64,000 bases of DNA from Ciona intestinalis (GCF_000224145.3 NC_020166.2:9638752-9702751); one strand, 5' to 3'. Positions 23,701 through 34,300 are shown, counted from the stretch's first letter. Numbers and translations: made by a program. The notes: generated by a model not told the origin, from the sequence alone.

Positions 23701-26653
23701 CCATTTGTGTTTTTACCCCGGTTCGCCATTGATAATAGAAAAGGTTTGTCATGTTTTACTTCAAAAGATTCATCTGAAATAAACATATTTGCATTCAAAC
23801 AAAGGAGTTATATACGGGCATAGGTGTATGAAAAAGAATTTGTATTATAACAACTACCATTGCAAATACCATTTTACATTTATGTCTCATTGTATGAATT
23901 TTTGCACAAAAAAGTAGGCCTTATTCTCCTATATAAAATCTACATATTTATATTTGAACAAAGAAGGAGTTAAACAATTGTTTTTCGTCCCATCTGGTAT
24001 AGGCTATTATACGTTACTTAAAAACAATTTATTATAATATTTTTATTAATGTTTTATAAACCAAATAAGTGTAAAAAAACTACTTTACACCATGCATGGT
24101 AGTAGACGTAACATTAAAAGTTTACAACCATAGTCGATTTTAGTTTAAAAGATTAACTTTTTTGGCGTTTTTGCTTTGTTAGCTTACACTGTTATTTTAG
24201 TTTAGCGTGAATACTGAATTGGTAAATTTCAAAGTTTGTAAAACGCAGACATTATTAGACAGGTACTTCAAGCCAAATAATTAGGACTATTGATTGGGCC
24301 CTTAGGATTCTAAAAACCACATCACATTTACATATAGAAAATTTAATCACGGAAAAAAATGATTTCATTTCCCTTTTAAATTATGTACCCAAACATACAG
24401 TTTAAGCAATCATATTCTGTTACATCTGCTACCAGGCGTAATGTAAATAATCTTTTAGCTTAACTGGTATAAAAAATCGTACTGTACAGACGTTTCGTTT
24501 GCTGTTTTGCTATGTTTTTCAGATGAGCTGCTAAAAGGTTACTAGTATAAACTTTATATACCATAACATATCATATTAGAAATTAGACTTACCAGCAAAA
24601 TATCCCCCATATATGCTTTCCCCACCTCGACCATTCCCTGTACAATGTATGAAGTAAACTTGCGCTCAACTGGTGTGGTTAAATTTAAACTCATTTGTAA
24701 GAAAAGTAACGACAAACTAAATTATTAGCCACCTAACTAATGTAACACGGTACCTAACACTCACCATTCAACTCTTTATTAAAACCTTAATTCTATTTAG
24801 AAACAAAACAGTTTCACAAATAAGATAAGTTGATTAGTTAAGGTGATAAAGTTAAGTATTTTTTTTAATATTTAGGTTAAATATTGCATGAAAATATTGT
24901 TACTATTTTAGCTGAATATTGCATTAAAAATATCATTTTGTTAAGATTAATGAATATTTAGATTATAATAAAACTATCAATAAACAAATAGTAACATACC
25001 AAATTTAAAGCAAAACCAAACTTTAAAACCTCTAACACATTTTGCAGCACAGACACCTGGACTGTAGTGTAATATAGTATAGACTTTAAATTTCATGCCA
25101 AACTTCTGACATTTAGCCAAATTTCACTGTAAATGTTAGTTAAACCAACTCTGTACCTAATATACAAACAATATAACCTTATACAAAACACTAAGAACCA
25201 ATATTCTTTAACAGCATCACTTGAATAAACATCAATTATGTTTTCATACATAGCAGTATGAGTTTAAAGGTTATGAATATGTGGACATTTTGGAATAGTA
25301 GGCTACTTATGTATATATAGTAAGGGGGGTAAAATGGGACACCTTTTTATTCCATTTTATCGTTCAACTTGGTGGTAAACAAAGAACATTTAAAGACTTA
25401 TAAAACGGTATCCTCACAACCCCCATAGTTAATTGTTTGAACCACGATCAAGATATTTGGATATTTCAGGCTAAAGGTGTCCCATTTTACCCCACCCTAC
25501 TATTTACACGTAGGCTTAATGATATTTTATCTTATTTATAGTATATGAAGTAAAGATTTTAGATGTAAAAACAACATGCAATAGGTCCAAACTACAACAC
25601 TTCGATCTCTATCTCTACCTTGGGAGAAATCCCCCGCTTGCAACATAAAATCATGGATAACTCTGTGGAATGGAACTCCTTTGTAATGAAGAGGTTTTTC
25701 TGTCGTCTTGCCAATACCTTTTTCACCTGGAATAAATACATAGTTCAATGTGTTTAAACTTATAGTTAATGGATAGAAACTATGGTTTTTGCATTTTTCC
25801 TATAGCATTCTTTGATTCTTATACGGCCGCGAAATATCAAAGTAATTGCAGAAGGTCCACCAGGCAAAATTTTTAGAAAAGTTTTGGAAACTGCTAGTTT
25901 CATGAATAAATAATACAAAAATAAATATGCTTCTAAAACTAACCCTTTTTAAAAACAGTTAAATATTACCAAGCCACAAAAGCAACACATACCTGTACAC
26001 AGGCATCGAAAATTCTCGCAAGTTTTCGGAGTAATGTCATTGAACAACTCGAAGACAATTCTTCCAACTGCAAGAATATAAATTAATATACGTTGGTGCC
26101 AAAAAACCTTTGAAAGTGCAGGGGTGGCAAGGTTAGTCCACATTTCTATAAAAACAATCCAAGTTTGTTTGTAATGTTTACTGATCAATGCAGTACAAAA
26201 CAACAGGGTAGACCTGCTCACGCTGCAACCCCAAGCCTGACTTCTATGTGTATAACTAATTTTACTGTTTCCTGTATTACAATGAGGAATTTATAAATAC
26301 AAGCAACAATATAAGCCTGTCCGCAAAGTTTGGCAGGTGCACATTTACAAACTTTTGGTTACGCACTTCATATTTTGTCCTACAGGCCAATTAATTAAAC
26401 AATGAACCAAATCTGTTCAAAATATTTAAAAATTTGGCTTGGAATTGTACATGCTTGCATGTAGATTTTAAATGATATAGAAGCACAAAAAACATGTGAG
26501 ATTTCATAAGGAAGGGCCATATTCTGCACATGGTAACCAAGGATAGTACATATAATTCAAAGCGTACAAAATTATGTAGGTAAGTAATAAATTACCTGAC
26601 ACACCACCAATATCAACGTCAAAGAAAACTCTTGGCCGATGTTTTGACTTCAT
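7680..26653 (-). CDS. NKTR: NKTR/PPIG-type RS-cyclophilin, full gene
   Basis: A nuclear-speckle peptidyl-prolyl isomerase with RS domains, expected to act in pre-mRNA splicing. Exons (minus): 26596-26653, 25993-26067, 25619-25726, 24593-24637, 23686-23773, 23221-23250, 22829-22971, 22430-22595, 21819-21935, 21648-21744, about 19713-21447, 19004-19023, 18878-18900, 18482-18556, 17873-17938, one unresolved, 16116-16216, 15521-15572, 15096-15132, 14989-15039, 14681-14770, 14554-14625, 14318-14370, 13872-13981, 13335-13503, 13160-13188, 12759-12894, 11111-12355 (or its copy 9419-10600), 9048-9141, 8530-8718, 8384-8470, 7959-8060, 7808-7861 and 7680-7752. All joins except those flagged keep phase. 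The product is about 1,860 residues. The phase break between 17873 and 16216 implies a missing exon, perhaps in the 500-N gap. The [14 protein letters not shown] motif (about 13900) matches human NKTR rather than PPIG. Confidence 0.85.
8853..8858 (-). terminator. candidate intronic polyadenylation signal
   Basis: AATAAA on the minus strand, downstream of the read-through TAA at 9044-9046 and upstream of the second RS exons. It would end a shorter NKTR-like transcript. Confidence 0.4.
9040..10689 (-). repeat. NKTR: duplicated NKTR 3' block, copy 1
   Basis: Nearly identical to 10740-12440, including intronic sequence and a truncated SINE. The proline-rich exon (9419-10600) holds a 386-base run of N and one single N, plus an extra in-frame repeat ([15 protein letters not shown] region) absent from copy 2. 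Both blocks end exactly at the 50-N gap 10690-10739, which suggests unmerged alleles rather than a true gene duplication. Confidence 0.8.
9044..9141 (-). CDS. NKTR: NKTR exon with splice donor overlapping a read-through stop
   Basis: This exon encodes [20 protein letters not shown] and ends QFNPD. At CAA|GTAAGC (donor 9047-9046) it can splice in phase to 8718, giving [15 protein letters not shown] and the second RS block. If the donor is not used, the frame reads Lys then TAA at 9044-9046, and AATAAA at 8853-8858 follows about 190 bases later. Two C-termini are therefore possible. Confidence 0.7.
10740..12440 (-). repeat. NKTR: duplicated NKTR 3' block, copy 2
   Basis: Contains the proline-rich exon 11111-12355 (415 codons, complete and phase-correct) and the start of a copy of the following exon (10740-10834). 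The exon encodes Asp/Lys-rich repeats, [12 protein letters not shown], a His/Tyr/Met/Pro-rich stretch and [13 protein letters not shown]. Its downstream exon differs at the end (QKQFYPVK against QRQFNPDK) and stops at the 50-N gap. Confidence 0.85.
15230..15475. repeat. dispersed repeat family C copy
   Basis: Shares ordered words with 44715-44900 (GACTGAYAATGCCATT, ATGGTTGAA or TTGGTTGAA, ACAAGAATCGTTCAACTCTA) and more weakly with 18075-18175 (TTGCCATTTAGGCAAA, GTAGCACCAGA). The 76-codon open frame in this copy is not conserved in the others, so the element looks non-coding. Confidence 0.65.
15625..16085. repeat. tandem duplication within an NKTR intron
   Basis: Two imperfect copies of about 250 bases (near 15625-15890 and 15893-16085) share GTTTTGAACWGTTGAGTGT, CTGACTGGCAGAA, GAAAAGTTTCCGCAAA and TTTAAGTGGGGGG in the same order. 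They lie between the exons 15521-15572 and 16116-16216 and carry no open frame of note. Confidence 0.75.
17018..17087 (-). other. open segment running into the 500-N gap, possible exon
   Basis: After an acceptor-like TACAG, the minus strand stays open to the gap, reading [20 protein letters not shown] and a few more residues. The phase would fit the end of the exon at 17873-17938. The hydrophobic, Tyr-rich composition is unlike the rest of the NKTR-like protein, so it may be chance or part of another insertion. Confidence 0.25.
17588..17744 (-). repeat. tRNA-derived SINE (family B) in an NKTR intron
   Basis: Read on the minus strand, the head holds a tRNA A-box (TGGCTCACTGG, 17722-17732) and a B-box (GGTTCGATGC, 17679-17688) about 45 bases apart, the spacing of an internal pol III promoter. 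The GC-rich body contains an inverted repeat around GCGGTGTCGCGGCACCGC. It is unlike the surrounding AT-rich intron and unlike SINE family A. Confidence 0.75.
19699..21447 (-). CDS. NKTR: long RS exon with a possible alternative stop
   Basis: One exon of about 580 codons follows the conserved [11 protein letters not shown] and [12 protein letters not shown]...SETPPHWRE motif shared by PPIG and NKTR. It continues through a charged Glu/Lys-rich stretch into dense Arg-Ser repeats (about 20180-19850) and reaches TAG at 19699-19701 after SRSRSSSSD. Read to that stop it gives a complete PPIG-like protein of about 890 residues. To join the next exon (phase 1 required) a weak donor inside the last Ser codons is needed, for example at 19712-19711 or 19727-19726; neither matches consensus well. 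Both outcomes may occur. Confidence 0.75.
   Translation of the reverse strand, partial: RYRTPSRSRSRSPRRRSDRFSSRSARRGSETPPHWREAQRGQRPLRRHRESSNEEESSTRWKQTSPSAMDKDRSMDNNGDKSVEGGGKDGVENGVKSGARGGDGHRERAPREGRDSGRRGVGERTSRYENGRFNRRESERGRRDDRGGRFGRREENGHEESSKDQEVGRRREKRKFMETKQEEVEEKDVGLNEKKKGESSEYSSSDGEKKPAAKLLVSNFSSPSESENEEEKEREKEEIREKQKLELRKGIEREKKKMEMEKKMKEEAMQVDVEEQLKDVGQQDVVVEEKIDEKHEESGCEEVVEEEVMEDETNKDPVEVGGSKEDVEVSGVDKEIAAMESIQDEVIMLNVTETLADPAAKVQLPEAVVEVGDQEKVEKKKNIRPRRESSGEEGEEGKDGGVVEGKKKSMSPSKDVEKSRERRSRERNRSRDRRRSRDRRSTSRRRRSRDRRNSRSRDRRRSRSRDRRNSRSRDRRNSRSRDRRNSRSRDRRGSRSRDRRRSRSGDRPPRRRSRSRDRRRSPVRRRGSYSRSRKRSERSRSRKRSKSSDKRRRHRSSSSSSSSSDDNKSKKKRSRSRSSSSD
22829..26653 (-). CDS. NKTR: cyclophilin domain exons of the NKTR-like gene
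   Basis: Seven exons encode a complete N-terminal cyclophilin domain of about 180 residues starting [17 protein letters not shown]. Active-site landmarks are present: [15 protein letters not shown] with the catalytic Arg, the [11 protein letters not shown] loop, [14 protein letters not shown] and [11 protein letters not shown]. The position that is Trp in cyclophilin A (cyclosporin contact) reads His in APHLDG, as in PPIG and NKTR, which is known to lower drug affinity. FMLQAGDF has Ala where many cyclophilins have Gly. All phases match, so the domain is intact and probably catalytic. Confidence 0.93.
25319..25502. mobile_element. MITE copy in a cyclophilin-domain intron
   Basis: Ends are inverted: TAAGGGGGGTAAAATGGGACA on the left and TCCCATTTTACCCCACCCTACTA on the right, with the family's internal TTAATTG and CACGATCA words. 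A diverged member of the family described at 54133-54321. Confidence 0.75.
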
Positions 26654-28446
26654 TTTACAGAAACTAAATCCAGAGATTTAATTTCTAAGTTCCTAATACA
26701 CTGTGATCACAAATCACAATCATATATATATATATATGTAACATGTATGATTAATTATTATTGAATATGGGATTATTTCTTTTGACATCTAGAGCGTGCC
26801 ATAAAGTTTAACACAAATGGACCAACAGTTAGTCAGAGATGTGATGTACAAAATGTCATCTTAGCAACGCCAACATGCATGTTTTATTGTGGGTGGCTTT
26901 ATCATGACGTAAATGAAGAGACTATTAATTTGGTGGCAAACTACCTGGCACTCTTACGGACTTATTCAATAAGATAACATTTAAACTAGCATTCTGCAGC
27001 GTGCAGTAACTCCGTAAGACGATGCACGCACAGAAACCAGCACGCACAGAAACCAGCACGCACAGAAACCAGCACACAAAAATATAAAGCTTATGGTGCT
27101 GATACAGCATATAGATAACAATGAACCTGAAGATCTTGAATCTGCATTGTATTAATAATTTAACGCCCTAGCTCAAACTGTAGCCTGCAAGCGAAAAAAT
27201 AAGAATCACAATTTACAAAAGTTTCAGCTAGGCCATTTGCATTTTTGGCACTGTGGATAAAATAGATGATACCAGGTGCAATGCTTAGCTGATTAATAAT
27301 AGATAAAATATTTTAAGATTAACATTTTATCTTAAAGACGGATATATTCAAATTTAATTGATGTATCGTAAGTATTGGTATTTAAAGGTATCCTTAAAAC
27401 CCGTTAAAAGCTTAAAAAATAGCATAAAATTTGAAATAAAATAATAGAAGACTTTAGTAGCATCCAATTTAATACCAATACTTGTGTTGGCATAGAAATA
27501 ACATCCCTGTTATTTTAGGGGGACCAATGTGTAATAATCAAACAGCTTTTTATTTTAATTAATTTGCTTGGTTAATAAACACTTTGTATTTGACAAGCGT
27601 ACACTGTTAATTTTATCAAAAATGCAATAAACAATACACAGCGAGTTTTAGCATTTTAAAACCACCCAAAAGCAGTACAGGTACAAACAAAAATGTCTTT
27701 AAAGGGGGTACATTTAAATAGGTCCGAGAAGCTCATTTAAACTATATAGGTCTAATAAAATATAAATGTAGGAAGGCTTCCAACGACGACCTATCTGGTC
27801 ATGCATTACATAACTTGTACGAAACGCGGACTAAGAGAATGAACAGGTTCGCAAGTTGATGGGTTTAAGTCGTTAATTGGAGGGAAAGCTAAGGAACGAC
27901 TTTTGGGTCGAACTTTGTTGATGAGAACCATCATCGGGAAAGTCTGTGGCATTTCTAACCTGTTGAAATCTTGTTCCGACCATTGAGCGCAGTGGATTTT
28001 CTAAAATGAGCAAAATCGTTGAGTTTATGGGTTATAAAGATGAACGGATAAAACCGGTATTTTTAACTTATCACCCACATAGTTACAAACGTGGTAACTG
28101 GTAAGAAGTCATAACAACTGTTGTTGACCGCCACGCTTTCAAATTAGGTTACACTTGATGATTCACTGCGTAAAATACATTATCCTTTGTGTGCTCACTA
28201 AGTTAAATCGTATAGTAAAGGTGGGGAGATGGAATAACTTTTATTCTATTTTCTCTCCCTATTTGGCAGTAAACAATTTTTTTTCAAAAAATTATGAAAC
28301 CGTATTCTCATGACTTCCATAGACCGTTGTTAATTGTTTAAAACGCAATCGGGATATTCGGATATGATGTGCTATAAGTGTCCCATCTTCCCCATCCTGC
28401 TATATATACCATGTTCGTTTTGGAAGCAGCATTAAAACAATAGTCG
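26654..28446. other. intergenic region upstream of the NKTR-like gene
   Basis: No coding exon was found. It holds a TATATATATATATA run near 26725, a short three-copy direct repeat (AGAAACCAGCACGCAC) near 27020-27070, a SINE family A tail at about 28070-28140 and a MITE at about 28212-28403. The NKTR promoter should lie just right of 26653, but no core motif could be assigned. Confidence 0.55.
28212..28403. mobile_element. MITE copy
   Basis: Begins near TAGTAAAGGTGGGGAGATGG and ends GTCCCATCTTCCCCATCCTG, imperfect inverted ends of the shared family, with the internal CGTTGTTAATTGTTTAAAACG block. Confidence 0.7.
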
Positions 28447-29737
28447 TTATGAAATTTCTAGGATAAAACAAAATTTACACAATTTATAAATGTAATGGAT
28501 TTCCAGTCCCAAGGAAAATAAAACAAATTTCCAAACGTAACTCGCCTGCGCAAGGTCTTTGCGTCCACAAATCTCCAGTGAAGAAACCAAACTCAATAAC
28601 CGCTTGGAGTCACTAGAGTGTCGTTTCAACCACAACAAAAGCATCTGAAGGATTTAGACAATTCATTAGAAAGCCACTCACTAAGTTACATACGTGGCAC
28701 CTCTTAAGCGGGCACCAAGTGTATATGAAACAGAACACCCAGTGTTATAACGACAACGCGTGGTTAAAACAAGTTACATTCATTCATTCATTTATTTATT
28801 CATTTATTAGTTACTACGGCGTTAGGTTTATCACCGATATATAGTGTCTTTTCCATGGAGACATAACGGTTATGGCAGCATCGAGCTTTGAACCTGGTGT
28901 CTTCTGTAGTCACGCGCTTGAAGGATGAAATAATTTATTGTGGTTTGCTTGCCGGGGTCTAGCCCCGAAGGTTTAGGGGTTCGAGCCTCGAAGCTGCTAC
29001 CATATGGGCATATGTGCATAGCGGCAATTGCTCCAACCCAGTGGCAACAAATTTAAATTGTTAGACATACACAAAAGAATCACGAAAAGATTCATACGTG
29101 GTAACTCTTAAAACAGAAGAACGGGTTATAACGATTGTTGTTTTTCGGCCACGCGAGGATAAAGTTACATTTAGTGTTCCATATCTTCACTTTACCTGGT
29201 AAGATTTCTGTTTATGTCCCGTGTACTTCCTGTCTATCTGAGCAACATCGGACCTTGTGAGACCCAAGTTAAAAGCAAGGAGCGCCCATTCATACCCGAT
29301 ATACTTGCTCAAGTACGACATCACGTGGTCAGTTAATATATCATTGGAGGCGCGAATCTAAACACAAGAGGAATTAAAGATCTCTGATGAGTTTTGCGGG
29401 AAAACAAACATTGTCCTCATCCTTCTCCTTTTTCTTCTTTTCCATATTCTTTCTCTCTTCTTCAGCTCTCTCTGATTCCCTTTTTCTCTTTTCTTTCTCT
29501 CTGTTTCTTCTCTTTCGCACTCCTGTTGAAAATATTCAATAAACCTCTGTGCACACATCGCATAACAAAGCAAAGCCAAAGAACGATCTTATCACTTTAA
29601 CAACGTTAAATTGCATTACAAGTCTCTCTCCACTTAAAAATTGACTTAAGCGAGGGCCCTTCTTAATTCTATAAAGTCTATATTTACCCTCTAACCGCTC
29701 CAGCCTTACCAAAACAACAAAGCATATCTTTCAGCAT
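28447..29737 (-). CDS. small death-domain protein, four exons
   Basis: Exons 29710-29737, 29410-29522, 29196-29357 and 28447-28644 join at GT/AG sites with matching phases and total 501 bases, 166 residues plus stop. The protein starts MLKDMLCCFG, continues with a basic/acidic coiled-coil-like helix (about residues 11-47), then a death-domain fold: LTDHVMSYLSKYIGYEWALL, LGLTRSDVAQIDRKY, MLLLWLKRHSS and VSSLEICGRKDLAQ. The W...A..LGL...D...I pattern followed by a W-containing helix and GR.DLA is typical of adaptor death domains such as FADD or CRADD. The role is presumably apoptosis or immune adaptor signalling, but no specific orthologue is claimed. The last 32 residues (after DLAQ) are hydrophobic and may be read-through into an unrecognised intron. 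Confidence 0.75.
28680..29175 (+). repeat. SINE family A copies in the death-domain gene intron
   Basis: At least two copies: a tail at about 28680-28800 ending in ATTCATTCATTTATTTATTC, and a fuller copy at about 28945-29175 with head GGGGTTCGAGCCTCGAAGCT (a good pol III B-box). A reversed head fragment lies near 28865-28900. Confidence 0.7.
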
Positions 29738-29752
29738 TTTGTTTGCTGAGTA
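29738..29752 (-). promoter_or_regulatory. possible spliced-leader acceptor before the death-domain gene
   Basis: On the minus strand the start codon is preceded by a pyrimidine-rich TGTCTGCTTACTCAG ending about ten bases before ATG. Ciona is known to add a spliced leader at such unpaired acceptors. An ordinary cis-intron is equally possible. Confidence 0.3.
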
Positions 29753-30782
29753 AGCAGACAGCTATGCGGTTCGTTTAACACCCCATACAATCGTAGTAGC
29801 TCTGACCTTAATAAGAAGGGTTTTCTTTTTCCCAGTACTTAACCTCTTGGAACTATAATTACGTATATCTGTCACTCAAAGAAAACCTTCTTTCGAGTCT
29901 TCTGGCCCATGAAATCTCTTAACCAAAAGTTGCGCTGAATGAACACGGAAGCCAAGTCTTATAAGATATTGTTTCACAACACAGTCAGCAGTTTCTAGGC
30001 TTTGCTCGCAAGGAAAGGTAAAGCAAAAAAACAAGGAGCGTAGAGTGATGCGTGTACGCGACGAACGCTATTCACAATTGTCCTTGATTTAATAAAACAC
30101 AACAATTGTTTATTGTTATCGACGCTTAGGGTCGACATAGGTCGCGATTCTGTTTCAGACAATTGAACTCGAGGACGCGAATGAAACTGACTATGACGTA
30201 ACAAACAGAATTTGTAAAAGGATGTCCGGTATATGTTTGAATATAAACATGACGGCCAATACATGTATCATAGAAAATGTTTCGGTTAAAGACTAAAATC
30301 ACTGTCCGAATTTAAAATGATAAAAATCGTATCATAAACACAGGCTGTAATGCAGGAATGCACACGACTTTGTTTACTTAATGACTTGTGACGTCTCATT
30401 AGCGAAGGTATGGTTCATAACAGACAGAACGTCGCATTTAAAAATAGAAAGCAAAGCGAAGCCAGCAGTTCGACGAACAGAAATACGTCAGTCAATAAAC
30501 TGAAAATAGGCATGGCAAATAATTTATATTACCTCACAGCAGGTCATTTGTGTGTATGCTTATATGTGGGCGTAGGCGGTTGTCATTGTTACGGAATACG
30601 CGTGTGGTGTTGCTAACATTTATAATCTGTCATGATAGTTAGTTGGCAGACCACTTGGCTGGTTATAGGGATAAGTGGATACTGGTATGTAAGATAAGAA
30701 GAAGTTCCACATTTCTGTGGTCAGTTAACTCAATTAAATCTATGTTGCATGCAAAGGAAATATATGCATTATATTTCATATG

Positions 30783-30965
30783 TAGTAGGGTGGGAAAGAA
30801 GGGCCACCTTTAGCATATAATATCCATGTATTCTGATCGTGTTTCAAACAATTAACAACGGTCGATAGGAATCGTGAGCATACGGTTTTATAATTTTTGA
30901 CTGTTCTTTGTTTACTAGCAAATAGAAGGAAAAATTAGAATAAAAGGTGACCCATTTCCCTATTC
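30783..30965. mobile_element. MITE copy
   Basis: Left end TAGTAGGGTGGGAAAGAAGG, internal TAATATCC, AACAATTAACAACGGTC and TTTGTTTACTA blocks, right end GGTGACCCATTTCCCTATTC. Inverted ends are decayed. Confidence 0.7.
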
Positions 30966-31310
30966 AGGTTCTTGTCGGCAACCTAGTATTTGAGATTTAG
31001 CTCATTACCCCCAGGTTTAGTAAGCAACGAGTTATAGAGTATAGCACTGTGGGGTAAGATGGTACCGTTGGCAAAATCCCATCTATAAATCTCATATTTC
31101 CTGATCTGGGTTTAAACTATTAACAGAACTCTTTCAGTGTTGTGAGGATACGGTTATATAATTCTGTAAGTACGGTTTGTTTACTACCAAATGGGATGAT
31201 AAAAAGAATGAGAACATGTCCCATATTCCCCATCCAATTTTATTGTGTTGTAGTTTAACAAAGTAACATTTTAGCTTTATCCTATCGTAAGGGTGATTTA
31301 TATTATAAAG

Positions 31311-34300
31311 ATGAATCTAGCTGTTAAAATAATTGGCTCACTCTTGCTTATGCTTGTCGGTGCGCTGTGGTCGATTTACGCGCTAATGAAGATTATGACG
31401 TCATGCTTACGTCACGGGACGGAAAAAACTTTTGAGAAAAAAAGCCGAAACATTCCGAAGTTTTACGAATCTTGGAAACCATCAAAAGACCCGGGATTGG
31501 AAACAAAATGGAAGCATAGTTACGTCACAACACCAAACAATGGAATGCGATTTCACTTCGTGAGATCGGGGCAATCGCCAGATCATTTAAACTTTGAAGC
31601 AAATGGACAAACTAAACTGAAAAGCCGAGCTAATGGTAAGACAATGATTGAATGGGTTGAATGATTGAATGAATGATGAATGATGAATGGATCAAAGAAT
31701 GAACATGTGAATGAAAAAAAAATAAATATATACGGCTCATTCGTATTGTGGGTTTAGCAACAACGCTTTTATCTGACATTTTACCCCCAGCTTTTTTCCG
31801 TAGCGTTTTTTAACGACTGTTGCTGCTACTTCTAACTCTGTTCTTTTTTAATTAATCTGATCTTCGTTACTGCATTCGCCAAAATATACAAAATCACGTT
31901 TATATTAAAGTACCTTTAACACTCCCCCCTTGCTGCAGGTCGTGGTCCAAAACTTGTTCTGTGTCTTCATGGATTTCCAGAATGTTGGTTTTCGTGGAGA
32001 CATCTACTTCGTGAATTCGACAGCGAAGGTAGGAACAGAGTATCTTGTGACCTCACATGTCAATCAAAAGTGACAGAAACTGTATAGAAAACGTTTACAT
32101 TTAATAATAAAGAAATGAATAATATCCTTGCGTGGCGGGGCAACGGCAGCAGTCGTTATGCACGGATATTCTATTTCATACGGCTCGTGTCCGCAAGTTA
32201 ACATGTATGTAACTTTGTACATGTTCATTCTTTATGCATGAACTGACAATTTAGACAACCATTACAGGGAACATTTGGTTAAAAAATAACCCAAGGACTC
32301 ATACACCCACAATGGTAGCAGCGAGCTTCGAATCCGTAACCTCTGGACTATAAGAGGCAGGCGTGTGTGTTTGTGGGCATGACACTAAACGCCTCCATAA
32401 CAAAGTATATGAACCAGACCACCACTGTTATAACAACTGTTGTTGCCTGCCACACAATTATAAATAAGTTAAATTCAATCAATCACCTAATTAAATATAT
32501 ATAATGGGGTGGGGAAAGATGCCACACTTTTTCATCTTTTTTCTGTCCCATTTAGTAGTAAACAAAGAAAATGCAAAGAATTATAAAACCGTATCCTTCT
32601 GACTGCCATAGACCATTGTTAATTTAGATTTAGATATTTGGATATTATGTGCTAAAGATGTCTCATTTTCCCCCACCATCTTATAATTACCGGAAGAGTC
32701 AATTAACCATTAAAGTCAAACGGTTAAATTTAGGGTTATAATAAGTGCAGAACATAAGATAGTTAGGATATATGACTAACCATCCCACCTATTCAGATGA
32801 AACGTCATATTTCGTTGTTGCTATCGATTCGCGGGGTTACGGCGGTTCTGACGTCACATCCGGTGTCTCATCGTACCACCTCTCCCACCTGAGCTCTGAC
32901 GTCAAGAACATCGTGACGTCATTAGGATATGACGTATGCACGCTGGTGAGCCACGATTGGGGAGGTGTTGTAGCGTGGGAAGTAGTGGAAAGATACCCGG
33001 AAGTTCTGGACGGCCTGTTTGTGATCAACTGCCCTCACCCGAATGCTGGAACAGATATTGGAAAATCTAGTTTGAAACAAACTCTCATTAGAAGCTGGTA
33101 CATGTTTTTCTTCGCGGTAAGTTAATAATAAATAACGTAGGATGGGGAAATGGGACATAATATAATGGGATGGGGGAAGTCGGTATACCTTTAACAAATA
33201 ATATCCAAATATCTTGATCGTGTTTCAAGCAATTAACAATGGTCTATGGAAGTCGTAAAGATACAGTTTTATAATTTTTTGAATGTTTTTTGTTTACTAC
33301 CAAATGGGAAGTAATAAGAAACGGTGTCTAAGAAACCGAAGATAAGGCTTTCTCTCAGTATAAGGCCCCTATTTTCGGATCACCCCAAATTTAAAAAATG
33401 CTGCATGAATTTAACCTATTTCTTCGTACTACACGCCTCATTTGGCGCATACCTCTAAAGGTGCCTGCTGTACACAGTATCCGGAATTCGTCCGTTTTGT
33501 CTGTTTTGTCCGGATTTCGCTGCTGCCGCATGCGGAATTGGCCATATGGGTTGGCATACGACGCAAGCGAACTCGCACGCCGGATACTGTGTACAGCCAC
33601 CTTAAGTTTGTTACACAAGCACGGAAAATATTACGGTCACTTGAATAACAAATAGGACTTTAACGTTGAATGCTCCCTGGTATTTACAATTTGATTATTA
33701 TTCCTCTTGGATTTATATTGTAGGGTGGGGGAAGATAAGACACCTTTTCGTTTGGTTTTCTCTTTTCATTTGGTAGTAAACAAAGAACAGTCAATGAATT
33801 ATAAAACCGTATCTTCCGGACTTCCACAGACCGTTGTTAATTGTTTAAAACACGATCAGGCTATTTGGATATTATGTGTTAAAGGTGTCCCATCTTTCTC
33901 CACTCTACTATATTGTTTAGGTATTTAAGTTTTGTAACGTTCGTATTTTACCAATATTTAGCTTAGTTTTGTGTATGTATTGTAAGTGAAGGTGCGTGTG
34001 GTACATCATACATCATAAGTTGTAAACGTGAGGCGTAATTAATGGGAGTCACATGTATATGTCAGCAACACGACTTTAAAACATGTCTGCTTGTCCGTAC
34101 TGCAATACCTTTAGCAACACGATTGTGGGCATAAAGTGGCAACTATATGGATCTAAAGTCACTAAAGTTCCCACCCACAAGGATACAAATGACCTAACCA
34201 ACCAAAAATCATGTCTGCTTATCCACACATTGCAGTAGTTTCATCAGCTGGACTGTGGGCATATAGGTGGCAACCACTGGTAAGTCACGCAAGTTCCCAC

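Larger units (their letters stand above)
29738..31310. other. divergent intergenic region, death-domain gene to EPHX4-like gene
   Basis: No coding exon was supported. Two MITE-related copies are present, at 30783-30965 and about 31045-31237; the second has the variant ends CTGTGGGGTAAGATGG and CCATATTCCCCATCC. Promoters for both divergent genes should be in this stretch. Confidence 0.5.

Noticed and set aside
29358..29579. 73-codon frame MALLCYAMCAQRF on the minus strand
   Set aside because: The spliced death-domain gene uses a different frame here (EKEKRKRESERAEEER), which alone joins both neighbours in phase.
30410..30616. 68-codon plus-strand frame
   Set aside because: No domain, no splice context, Cys/Val-rich end looks like chance.
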